Assembly: GCF_963583255.1 (NCBI RefSeq)
Contig: NC_084805.1
Coordinates: 8,734,827-8,798,826, forward strand
Length of the DNA: 64,000 bases
Direction: 5' to 3'
Source of the DNA: Pyrus communis
Taxonomy: Eukaryota > Streptophyta > Magnoliopsida > Rosales > Rosaceae
In this document: in pieces, positions 33,271 through 45,015 of the stretch
Layout: every line of letters starts with the position of its first letter
How positions within the stretch are numbered: position 1 is the stretch's first letter
Program-made: the position numbers and the translations under genes
Notes under the pieces: generated by a model
Told to the model about the DNA's origin: nothing
Seen by the model: only the letters and a program-made list of their open reading frames with translations
The model's database searches: none

Positions 33271-35350
33271 CTTGAAAGAATCTTAACAGAATGACTAAAT
33301 TGATGTGTGATTGTCAATTGTAATGATGAGATTGATTAATTTTAACACTAAAGAACCAAATGAGGACTTTGGTAAATTTCAGGGACTATTTGTGATAAAA
33401 CCCTTTTTGATTGAAAGAGAGATAAAAGTTAACAAAAACGTATACATGTGCAATATTATGTACCATAAAACCTCTATATAGTCATAATGTTTGGACAAAC
33501 AAATCTTATTATTATAAGATGTTTTTACTTAATAGAGGTATAGTTAAAAAAAATATTATTTTATGACTCAATTGTCTATAATGAAAGTTGTCTAGATGCA
33601 AGTAACTACATTAGTAGTAGAACATGTCAAGATGTAACATTAGAAAAAGAGAGATACCTAATCTATAAAAGCACACCAAAAGTCTTATGCTCAAAAGTTG
33701 TAAACAACTTGAGAAGGTAGAAAAATTTTTGCTTCAACAAGAATGTAACCATGTTGACGAGTATTATGTGCCACAAGCTCAAAGATGTGACATCAAACTC
33801 TAAAAAGACAAATTATTGTTCTAAACAACTTCAGATAAATATTTTATTCATCTTAAACTTCATTGGTGACATTGCATATTTTTATGCTTCTTGACAATTA
33901 TTACTATGTGGAGGCAAGTTTCCTTAAGACGAGACCTAAAAAATTATAACTTATTACAATGTGAAGTTTATTCTTGTAGGAGCCCAAAAATGTCATGCAA
34001 GGCTCAATAGGATTGAAGGCCCAAACATCCTATACAGTACATGTAATTTCGTGCTAAATCCTATTTATATTATATACTAAGCAAGGTTTTATTTAATTAT
34101 CATGTCACACCAAGTACATTCTTTTAAACCCAACATTTACCAAGCTTATATGGACTTAACACCTGTGGTTTAATAGGGCTTGCTTGAGGGTTGAGGATTG
34201 GAAGGGTATGGAGGTCCACAAGGCACATGGAAAACTCTTCGATATTGGAGACTTTAGCCTACTTGGGAGTATCAAAGTCCAAGCACAATTCAGTTGTGCA
34301 CTGTCATTAGTCCAACTCCACAGTAACTTATCTTCCTAGAGTATTTCACCCTTTCTGTGACCAAAGTATGTCACATTTTCCCTGACCAAAGTATTCCACC
34401 CTTTCCTTGCACCAAAACCTGTCTTCACGTGAACCAATCCCTGCACTAGACTGTTTCACATTTTTAGCTCGATGGAAAAGTAAGCACAAAATGAACCCGT
34501 AGCTTTCACCATTAGAGGAAGATTCTTCATTATTTCCTACCAAAAATGTATTTAGCATCTTTAACCTTTACATCCTTTTATCTGTTGGAAATAAGCTATT
34601 TCTACTGTCCCATTTTGTTCACTAGGCATAAGGCAACTTTGGTTCTTTGTTTTACTCGAGGACAAGTTGTTTTCGACACATCATTTTATTCAACAAAAAT
34701 TAAGGATAACCATCACCTATTATAAATGGGAAGCCCAGATTAGAGAGAGGGATGACCAGTTCTATTACAAGCAGGAGACACACACCATGCTTAGCTGTAA
34801 GCAAAGGGGAAAACGCATCTTCTCCCAGCTGGTGGAAATCTCTCTTGCTTGCTGCAAGCTTCCTACATCAGCCACAAACCTAGCCCTAAGTTTTTCATTC
34901 TCTTCCCTCTAATGTTTCCCTTCATCTACTACAAAAAATACCAAATCTACAGACTAAACTCCTTCTAACAAATCCCTTCAACCTCATGCCTAGGGAAGAA
35001 AAGATTCACCTACTGAAAGAAACTCTTCTTCCTGCTGCAAAAACTCATTCTTAACTACTGCAAGCCTTCCAGTAAGCCATAGATGCCAACTCTAAGCTTT
35101 CGCCTTTCACCCTTCATCTTCTACCTTAGAAGCCTCAATCAGCCACCGTGACTAGAAACTCAACCATTGCAAGATCTTTTATGAATCATTCTCCTAAATC
35201 ACAATCTAATTGCACCAAAACAAATTACACCATCTCATTTTCGAAACTTATGGGTCTTTAGCTCCCATACCTCAAGCTCTCATGCTTAGCCTATTTGTTT
35301 TAACTCCCAAAGTTTGTCAGTTTAACAAATACTCCCTAAAGCCACCAGAA
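33271..35350. other. Intergenic DNA, no gene seen
   Basis: A/T-rich DNA without a supported gene. A short direct repeat around GACCAAAGTATKYCAC lies at about 34360-34405. Small frames on both strands look random. Confidence 0.45.
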
Positions 35351-35550
35351 CCAGCGAGAGAAAGCACTCCATCAAGGCCTAGGAACACTCCACCAACGCC
35401 TGGGGAAACAGTCGATCAACACCTAAGGAAACACCACATCAGCGCCTAAGAAAAGCACCACATCAACGCCCAGGGAAAGCACTCCATTAGCGCCTAGGGA
35501 AATCACTCTACCAGCATCGAGAGAAACACTCTATCAGCACCGAATAAGCA
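35351..35550 (+). repeat. Minisatellite, ~8 units of 23-24 bp
   Basis: Tandem units of the form ACTCCATCARCGCCTAGGGAAA(S), each 23 or 24 bp, run through this stretch, with end units more diverged. Unit length varies, so no single peptide repeat frame is kept. Confidence 0.75.
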
Positions 35551-36990
35551 TTCACAGTCATCGGAAGAGCTTCCATGGCTGTGGGAAAAGCTTCTATAGC
35601 CGCTAAGCACCCAGTAGCTGCTAGAAAATCAACAAAGCAGTCCCTAGGACTTGTTTTTCCTTCGAGATGGTTTGGGCCTAGTCCTCGATAACTCAGTAGC
35701 GAGGGATGTGAGGATTTTAACTTGTCTCTTTACAACATAAGCCCATCAAAGACTTTGACCACCCAAACCCTCCACTATAGAGAGTTTTTCCGTATTACTA
35801 ACAGTATTTGAAGAATGGAGATGGGAAAAAATAGGCACTGGTACCAAAACGGCCTACAAACCAATATTTCAAAAACAAAAAGTTAACTAAAAACTAAAAT
35901 GAAAATAGTTATCAAACGGGCTCTAGTGGATAGTCACATGCCAGGCTTTGGTTACCACTTTGTTGCGTTGGTAACTGCAAGCTTTGGTTACCACTTTGAA
36001 TGCTGCATTGGTAACTTAGTGCCGATAATGCAAAGCTGTCTACATGGGGGATTTCATAATCTTTAGCTCTTCAGTAACTGAAAACCAAGCTAGCTCTTCA
36101 AAGTAATGTAGGTACTGGATTGATGATACATGCACCCATAAATGTCCAATCACATCTCTTACATATGGATTCGATGTGTTGAGTTCCACATGAGTGTGAG
36201 ATGTGATGAGCAATTGATGCAAGGCGCAGTGGATAGAAACGAATTATAATGATAGATAGAATGGATAGGTAGGGTCCACTATCTCCTAGTGTGTGGATAG
36301 GCCTGAAAACCCTATAAACTTTGGTTCTAGTACCAGCCTACAAAGTACACACTAGAAAGAAAAAAGCAGCAGACTCTTACAAAGAGAAAGGCACATAAAA
36401 ACGAGTTTACAATTCAAATATCAATATGATAATTCAAACAACTTCTCCCCTTTTCTTTACAAATACATGAATTTATAGATACTTAAACCCCCTCTTAATA
36501 ATTACTGATACATGCATCATTACTAGAGTTTATGAACTCATTAATATTAACCCCACTTAATCTACCCCACTAACATATATTTATTACATTAAATATAGAT
36601 TGAATTATTACATAAAATTCATTACTTCAAAACCCTTGTATTCCATGTATATCGGCTGAATTTCAAAAGCCAAATGTATTGAATCTTTCGATGATCTTAT
36701 TTCATGTCCTACATCAGCAATGTTGTAACTAAATCTGGTACAAATTATTTTGTTCTATTCAACTGGCTAGGTACATCATGGAACTGAACATCCAGTTATC
36801 CAGTAAATCAGACACTAAACCACTAAACTTCATAATGAAAGTTAAATAAAGGTGATGAAAGACTAGAACAAAAAACAAGCAAAACTCTTCTTTCAAAGCT
36901 TAATGCATCAAGTGTCTGACAATGACATTTTGCAACAGACAAAATCTGTGTAAAGGACATGCTACTCCAGATTAACTAGACTTTGACAGG
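35551..36990. other. Intergenic DNA with a kinase-3'-UTR-like block
   Basis: No gene is supported. At 35940-36100 a short tandem copy of GGCTTTGGTTACCACTTTG is followed by sequence that resembles the region after the kinase stop (about 18090-18265). Confidence 0.4.
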
Positions 36991-36996
36991 CTGAGA

Positions 36997-38817
36997 TCAA
37001 GGCCTCCAGAGTCCCAGCCTATACTTGTGAGTGTATTTCAAGATCAGCTTCCTGTGCAAAACAGAAACCAGCTATCAATTTTTTAAATCACAGTGTGAAG
37101 TAATGAAATCAACCACCAAATTCATCAGCATGCTTAAAGGATTCCTCGGATCCAAACCACCAATGAAAAACAATACTGATATTAAAATTGCAAGAACTAA
37201 CTAAAAACAGAGACTTCAAAGTCTAGCTGGTGAGTCTCTAATTGTAAAATAAGTGATAGACTCAAGATTGCTTACATGTTTGCAAGGGACGCTAAGTTTC
37301 TTCAGTCTAAGAGTACGTGACAAGCAGCTTTTGGAAATCGCCAATCTCAGAATCAAGCTTGGCCACATAGGATTCCACTCCATTGCCAATCCCATTCAAA
37401 AACTCTGGTATCCCAACTTTCACTGCATGAAAAACAACCACGAGAACCCAATTTTGATGTTTCCCCATTAAACTAAATCCACTTTACAATCTGAAACATG
37501 GAAATGGAGACCGCCCAATTTAGCCTACACAACTACTTATAGGCTAATCTATGCACACAAAATATTCACTTTTAATTCCCTTCATTATTCTTAATCTTAT
37601 AGCATCAGAGAGGAGCAAAATAAAATAAATAAAATAACAGTAATAATAATCTCAAAGAAAAAGTACAGAGCAGAACCCCAGTTCGATTTCCAGTAGTAAA
37701 TAAAAGTTCCTTAGTAAATAGATAGTTACATACAAGAAACACTGAAGAACAAAACCCAATATTTTTTGACTAACCATTTTTTAGAACCCCCAACTTTCTC
37801 AAAACCTAAACAAGTGAGGCAACGCAATCATAAGCAACCTCATTAACCATTCCTTCTTCATTGACCAAGAAAAATTTTCATTTCTATCTATCAAAACCTC
37901 AATATAGAGCATTACCCCATTTCTTTCCACTTCTGCACTGTTTTCAGATTCCATATTTTGTCCTATCCCACGTAGCTACCTAATCCCATCCAACCCACCA
38001 AACAGGCCCTAAGGGCTTGTGCCTAGATTTGGAATGGATTAGCTAACGCCTAAAGTTTTGAAGGTGGAAATGAATGATTTTTCATTTTGAGGGGATTAAA
38101 AGAGCATTAGACAGACATGCATGGACGGAGGCGGCATACTTGCTGGATAACTCAACTTCTTTTGCCATGAAAATGCTCCAACTAAAAATATAATTTACCT
38201 TATATACTAAAAAATGAAGTTTCGGTCCAAACACTCACAGCTCAAAATACCCTCTCACATAACTTCATAAAAAAAAAAAAAACAAAACCTCTTCACATTC
38301 TGTACCTTTCCTACCCTCTCACCCTTCCTAGCCAAGTAACTTTATCCGTTAGCTAATGGGGTTTACAATTTCACCATTCTAAGCACCAGTTACCAAAAAT
38401 ACGTTGTTGGACAATAAGTTGATAGCAATGTATCGAATTGTTAATTTAATTTTGTCATTCGAAGTTGCCCCCACTAAAAAAATGTTTCCTGCTCCGTCCA
38501 CGAACGCCAAGGAAACTTCTCCCTTCTAATCCAGTCCAATCTTAGACACCAAACGATCGCCGACTACATAAAAACTGGATCTTTTACATTTGAAGAAATG
38601 CATATCAACAAATTAAGAAAACCCATAAATTTTCTTTCCTACCCTTTTCTGGGAACCAAAGAAATATGGAAAATTCAAAAATGAGCACCAAGCCCTAACA
38701 GCAAAATTCTGACTTACCTAGATAAGGGTTTGATTTGGTGGAGAATCTGGCGAACCCGGCTGTGGAAAATGGTACCAACATTGATCTGGTGGAGAATAAC
38801 ATTTGCCTCCATGCCAT
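36997..38817 (-). pseudogene. IGR-motif (mS41/FYV4-like) mitoribosomal protein, frame-damaged
   Basis: Three coding exons by GT..AG rule on the minus strand: 38817-38718, 37422-37276 and 37051-36997. Exon A gives a transit-like start MAWRQMLFSTRSMLVPFST, rich in Arg and Ser without acids. Exon B gives VKVGIPEFLNGIGNGVESYV, the SAM-like domain of mS41 (IGR motif as IGN), then RTLRLKKLSVPCKH. Exon C gives KLILKYTHKYRLGLWRP and TGA. Two breaks spoil the frame: after QKLLVT the LRLKK part is out of frame, so TAG comes early, and the exon B-C junction is 2 bases short for KH-RKLIL. It is either a recent pseudogene or a gene with sequence errors. The family is a small mitochondrial ribosomal subunit protein. 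Confidence 0.7.
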
Positions 38818-38992
38818 CTTCTGTCAAATAGTACTGTTCAAATCAATAGGTCAATTCATATTTGTATACAAATTTGTATGTAAATCTAGGCTATCAAACC
38901 TAAAACTTTGCAGACAGAGCAATTGGAAAGAGTGAATTGACTCGAACCCAATTTTCCCGAGAACAAGAGACAGGAAAATTTAAGCGAATTAC

Positions 38993-39075
38993 CTGCTACC
39001 CGACGGAGGGGAGCCAAAGAAGTCGGTTGAGACTGAGAGCGAGCTGGAGACGACGGCTTATGGACTTACAGTCGT
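38993..39075 (-). other. Likely 5' UTR exon of the IGR-motif gene
   Basis: On the minus strand, pyrimidine-rich sequence (CTCGCTCTCAGTCTCAACCG...) ends at GTAGCAG with a donor GTAATT at 38992. The acceptor TTTGAACAG before 38833 would join it to the ATG exon with a 16-base spacer. The transcription start is a guess. Confidence 0.45.
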
Positions 39076-39161
39076 GAAAGCGGGTTGGGGTTAGCCTTAG
39101 TTTGGTACTAATTCTGAAAAAAAATGGCTATCAAAGCTCGGAGGTTTTTATGTTTGGTAAA

Positions 39162-41299
39162 TGATGCGAATTAATTAAGCACACAAATTAAAACCATCTT
39201 TTGACAATTGTAGTAAAGATGCAAGTAGGGATCGTTCTAGACCAGGGATTAGGAGAGATTATTAAATCACTTGGAAACTGACTCAAAAACGTAAAACAAA
39301 CGTTAAAAACACTAAACTAGACTCAAAAAATGCAAAACTAAACAATAAAACACTAAAAACAAATCAAAAGACTCAAGGAATGCAAAACACTTATAAACAC
39401 AAACTAAGACACTTTCTAACTAAATTGGACACTAAAGTAAAGGGGGATTGAGGTTTTGACGAAATTAAACTAAATACACTGATTGTAATTTAAAGGCAGA
39501 ATGTAAATATGAATGTGATGAAAATATGGATGAATGCTAGCTAGAAGGTTCTTCTGCACACATGTCACACTTGCATACAATTTGATTTTCAGTTGGTCTT
39601 TCGATGAATTATGAAACTCAACACCCCGGGTTAATTAGGTCCGCTTAAATTAACCGTCAAATTCTCCTTAAGTTAATGAATTGGATGGGTTAGCGCAACG
39701 CAATTCAAAACATTCTTCAAAAGTCCTTTACGTGAAAAGCACAATAAAGATACAATCAAAGATCATTAAGCATCATGAAAACTATAAGTGTTGACGAGGC
39801 ATTCGTTACTATGATGAGCATGAAACTAGTGCCAAGAATTCATTTAACGCGATTGTTTATAAGCAACCTCCACTACTTGTGAATATAAGTTCATAACTAT
39901 TAGGTGAAACTCACTTATATTCTAGCGTCATATTCATGCATGAAAATTAAGCGTGCACTCTCAATCAACATACATAAATAAGTTATCGATCAAGCAGTTA
40001 AACAAATTGAATTCACCATTCATGAAATTCCAACCAAATGTAATCAAATCATATTGCAAGCATAAACATGGTTTCGAATCACTCCCTAGCTAAATAGGGG
40101 TTTAGCCTCTCATGTTCACAAAAAGAGAAATACAATTGAATTTAAACATAAAGCACAAAGGATTGATTACACCTAGAACGCCCAACGAATCCACTTGAAT
40201 TTCTGCGCGTCTAAGTCCTCTTTCTTTTTCTCCTTGCTGCGGCAGTGAGGTTAAATGGATGATTTGGATGTTATTTTGGATTGGGGATGGATTTAGAGAA
40301 GTGTGGTGGTGCGGCAAGGTGGTGGAGTGATAGAGGAAGGTGTGTAAGGTGGCTGCGAGGGTGGAGGAAAGGTGCGGCTGTGTTGGATGGGTGCTGGAAT
40401 TTTGTGGGGAGAAAGTGCGGCTGGAATGATTCTTTTGTGGCTGAACAAATATTGGAATGGGAAAAAGGGTTTAATAATAAAATGGGAGGCCCCGGCAGCA
40501 TGTTATTTTTGGGAGCATTAGGTTTAATGATTATGGAATGCACGGGTGGAAAGAATCAAATAAATGGGATATGGTGGCTGCGGCAGATTTTCTTTTTGGT
40601 TTATTAGGTTGAAATGGTCAATGGGGGGGGGGCACGGCTTAGAGTGAAAAGATTAGGTGCGGCTAAATGGTGGAAACCCTAGGGTTTAGAAATTCAAACC
40701 CTCTTTTATTTTGGTGAATTAGAATTAAGTTAAAAGCTTCTAGAATTAGGAAATAAAATCAGAAATTAAAAGGGATGGCTGCAAGGTGCGGCTAGGGTTA
40801 GGTTAGGAGAGGGAAATAGGGTTTAAGTGAATGACAATGGACTTAAATACCCCCCCCCCCTTGCACGGCAAGGGAAGGAAAAGAAAGTGCAAGGGCACGG
40901 CTTGGGCTTTAAAGTGGGCTAGGGCCATGGTTTTGTGTCCTAAAATGCATACAAGGCCGTCAAAGTGGCTAGAAAATACGGACGTTTAAGTTTAGGAAAG
41001 GTTACCAAAATGGGAAACTTAGGGTTAACTTTCCTACTTCAAGTAGGAAACCTTGTTTGAGTAGGATTCCTCGTTTTGGTAAGAATTCATCGTTGGAGTA
41101 GGAATTCGTCGTTTCTTCAAGTCTTCAACTCATTCATTCCTCTTTCGCTCCAAAATACTCCAATTTGCATCTTCTTGCACACTTTGGCCTTATAATCTGA
41201 AAATACACAAAAGTGGCCTTAAACACTAAAATAACTAAATAAACACAACATAAATGCACGAGAACAACCTAATTAAGTTGCATGAATATGCTCCTATCA
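39162..41299 (-). repeat. Athila 3' LTR (2138 bp)
   Basis: Minus-strand TGATAGGAGCATATTCATGC...TTAATTCGCATCA. It is the longer LTR and keeps a 712-bp part (about 39264-39975) missing from the other. Frames inside it are not genes. Confidence 0.93.
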
Positions 41300-43190
41300 A
41301 ATTCCCCCACACTTAACTTTTGCTAGTCCTCGAGCAAAACAAAACAACTCAACTAAACAAAACGAAACAAAACAAACAAAACATAACCTAAACCTTCCAA
41401 CGTTTGCCTCAGGGATTTCCAATGAAACATAACATGTCAAAGATCATTACTCACATAGCGTTTAGTCTTACTTCCCCTTAAGCACATACTTACTCATAGT
41501 CACTATTCACTAGTTCGCATTTAATCAATTAAAACACATTTTGAATGTAGTAACATGCCTTAGAGAATTCCCTCAATTCCTCACTAGTTATGCATTCAAT
41601 TTTCACTCAGATTTTCTGACTACACACCCTACACTAGTTATATGTGAGAAGATTGATGTAAACATGAAAGACTAGTACTCACATACGTTATAACAAAGAA
41701 AGCAATTTCTGGAGTAATTAAACATGTTAAGATATGATCTCATGAATGGAATGCTACTACTTAAATGCGAGAACCAGTGACACCATATGCTCATACCAAA
41801 TTCAAACTCCACAATTGAAATGCACAACACTCAAGATAGAAGTCAAGGGTTGTAATAGGGCTTGGGGTATTGGCTAACAAGGAAAGGTAGGGATAAACAA
41901 AAGTTCTTTAAGCAATAGTAGCAAAGTAATGATTAGAATTCACTTAGAATGCGGAAATCAACTTTTAGACAAGTAGGGAAGATTCAAACAACTCTTAGGG
42001 CCTAATTCATAGTTTTGGGCCCTTACTTCAACAAACAATACTTTTCAACTCTTTTTCACTTCTTTTTCTTTCTTTTTCTCTTTTTTTTTTTTTTTTTTTC
42101 TTTTTCTAGATGTGCCTATGGCACATCAACTCACATAAATACTCTTTCCCCCACACTTATTTTTTGCAACACCATAATCAAAAGGAATTCATTCATGCTT
42201 ACTATGCTTCAAGAACAAGGGTACGGATGGTCCTAATCTAGGCTAGGTGAGGATGATATGGGTTAACAAAGAACATGGCTAACACGGCTCAATGAGGTTA
42301 AACTTAAACACAAAATGAGTTAAGGGCACATGGCTATTTGGCTTTGATGGTGATCACTACACAACTTCATCTTGAATATGTGTTATGCAATTTAATAACA
42401 TGCTTTGAACGAAATGGGCATGAGTTCTAGCATTTGGAACTAAGTGATGAAATGCCTTCTAAGTAGTAACCAAGCAATGAATAATGAGATCATGCAACGA
42501 CTTTAGAAAACAATAATGCACAGATTTTAACTCTCCAAATAACGTTTAGGCTCAAGTCTCACAGGGATGTAGCGTTAGTTTGAGTTCCTTCCTTCAAGCA
42601 TGTTACAAAAACTGATTTTTATCATTTGTGATTACATGTGAATTCGTAAACTATAACTACAAACAAGCATAAACCAAAGAGTATATCAAACGTCCATCCA
42701 TGTTTGTAACTTTCTTTAACCATCATGCAATTAAAAACCAAATCCTCATCATTGTGTTGGAAGGTAACCTACGACACAAACAAACACACAAAAACAACTC
42801 TTTTTGGGTTTTTCAAAGCAATTTTTCAAATTTTTATGGTATTTTCGGATTTTTAAGTCAACACACTCTAAAACACTCTAAAATAGCTTAAAAACACTTA
42901 AAAACAGTGGGAAACAAGTTTAGACATGTTAGGTGGTAATACCCTACGAATTTCATGCAAAAATATCTCAAAACAGAATGTTACCCCCCCACACTTAAAC
43001 TCAACATTGTCCTCAATGTTTTAGACACAATTAAACACAATACACATAACATAAAGTAAGCAACAAAGGAAAGGGTTTAGGGACGCAAATCTGAGTGTGG
43101 AGCGATTCCCAATTTTTTCCTTTGTTGATTGCATGGGTTGCCTCCCAAGTAGCGCTTTCTTTTACATCTTGCAGCCGGACGACGTTATGC
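41300..43190 (-). other. Athila 3' non-coding region
   Basis: The stretch between the integrase end and the 3' LTR, where Athila relatives often carry an env-like frame. I find no long frame on the minus strand, so that part is absent or decayed. A 20-base poly-T run lies at about 42080-42100 on the plus strand. Confidence 0.7.
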
Positions 43191-43880
43191 TCATTCCCCA
43201 TTGGAGCCCACGGCATGCAATGGGATCTCTTCCACAACATGCTCAACAAAGTTCTCGTAGTAGGGTTTCAACCTATGTCCATTCACCTTGAATTCTTGTC
43301 CAGTTTTCAAACTTTGTATTTGGACTGCACCATGCACAAAAACATTAGTGATAACAAATGGACCAACCCACTTAGAACGTAACTTACCGGGGAATAATCG
43401 AAGACGAGAATTGAATAGCAACACTTTCTGCCCGATGGAGAATGTTTTGCCTCTAATCATCTTGTCATGGACGACCTTGGTCTTCTCCTTGTAAATCCGG
43501 GCATTCTCATATGCTTCATGCCTAATCTCTTCAAGCTCGCTCAATTGTAGCTTCCTATGGTTTCCCGCCGCGTCCACATCCATATTGAAGGTTTTGACCG
43601 CCCAATGTGCCTTATGCTCAAGCTCTACGGGTAGATGGCACGGCTTGCCATAGACTAGCCGAAATGGGGACATACCAATGGGCGTTTTGTAAGCCGTTCG
43701 ATAGGCCCACAGTGCATCCTCCAAACGCAAGCTCCAATCCTTTCTATTCGGCCCAACAGTCTTTTCCAACTTCGGCTTGGCCACTAGTTTGGGGGTGATA
43801 AGGTGTGGAAACCTTATGCAACACGTTGTACTTCTTGAGCAACGCCGCAATGGTGCGGTTGCAAAAATGAGACCCTCCAT
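43191..43880 (-). pseudogene. Athila integrase C-terminal part
   Basis: After the frame break near 43770 this frame continues the integrase from [12 protein letters not shown] through [38 protein letters not shown] and the C-terminal [14 protein letters not shown]. About 25 bases that should encode the SNREIK region are lost at the junction. The first 50 residues in this frame are out-of-frame translation. Confidence 0.88.
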
Positions 43881-45000
43881 CGCTTATGAGTACTCGAGGC
43901 ATCCCAAATCTAGAGAAAATGTTAGATTTTACAAAATCTGCAACAACTCTAGAATCGTTAGTTCGGGTGGCTTTAGCTTCCACCCACTTTGACACATAAT
44001 CAACGGCAAGTAAAATGTACGTAAAACCAAAAGACATAGGGAATGGACCCATAAAATCAATACCCCAAACATCAAAGATTTCAACAACAAGGATTGGGGT
44101 TTGTGGCATTTGGTCTCTTTGGCCTAAACTTCCGGTCTTTTGACATCTATCACATGTTAAGCAAAAAGCCCTAGCATCTCTAAACAATGTAGGCCAATAA
44201 AAACCACTTTCAAGAACCTTAAACGTTGTGCGTTGTGTGCCAAAGTGTCCACCACATGCATATGTATGGCAAAAACGCAAAATGGAATTAAATTCAGATT
44301 CATGAACACAACGACGCACAATCTGATCCGGGCCTATTTTCCACAAATAAGGGTCGTCCCACACATAAAAACGTGCATCCTTTTTTAATTTATCACGTTG
44401 AGCCTTGCTTAAGGTGTTAGGAACTTGCTTAGACACCAAAAAATTAACCAAATCGGCATACCAAGGGGTACTTACCTCAACTGACAGAAGTTGTTCATCC
44501 GGAAATGTTTCCGAAATTGGCAATGCTTCCTCATGCACCATTCGACTTAGGTGGTCAGCCACCACGTTCTCCACGCCCTTCTTATCCCGAATCTCAATGT
44601 CAAACTCTTGTAGAAGCAACATCCATCGAATTAGTCTAGGCTTGGCCTCCTTTTTCGTGAGCAAATACTTGAGAGCTGCATGATCAGTAAAGATAATAAC
44701 TTTAGTACCAAGTAAGTATGATCGAAACTTATCTAATGCAAATACTACAGCAAGTAATTCTTTTTCAATAGTTGAGTAATTTAATTGAGCATCATTTAGT
44801 GTTCTAGATGCATAATAAATAACATGAGGTTGTTTGTTCTTTCGCTGCCCCAAAACAGCACCAATCGCATAGTCCGAAGCATCGCACATCAACTCGAATG
44901 GAAGGCTCCAATCTGGAGGTGTAATAATGGGAGCCGAAGTGAGAGCCTCCTTGAGGTGCTTGAATGCTTTCTCACACGCCTCGTTGAACTCGAAAACCAC
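43744..45000 (-). pseudogene. Athila RNase H-integrase part
   Basis: Same frame as the upstream gag-pol after a TGA at 45016-45018. It carries RNase H ([32 protein letters not shown]), the integrase zinc-binding HHCC region (H...H, CLTCDRCQ) and the integrase core (DFMGPF, SDGGSHF, SGQAE). It leaves frame near 43770 because of a deletion. Confidence 0.9.
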
Positions 45001-45015
45001 CTCCTTTTGAAGTAA

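Noticed and set aside
34346..34558. 70-codon minus-strand frame with repeated peptide
   Set aside because: The repeat comes from a short direct DNA repeat; length and composition fit chance.
40271..40607. Matching 90- and 108-codon frames here and at 49265-49601
   Set aside because: They are in the two Athila LTRs, on both strands, so conservation is due to LTR identity and not coding.
43191..43880. env-like gene downstream of Athila pol
   Set aside because: The frame is the integrase C-terminus; nothing env-like follows in 41300-43190.
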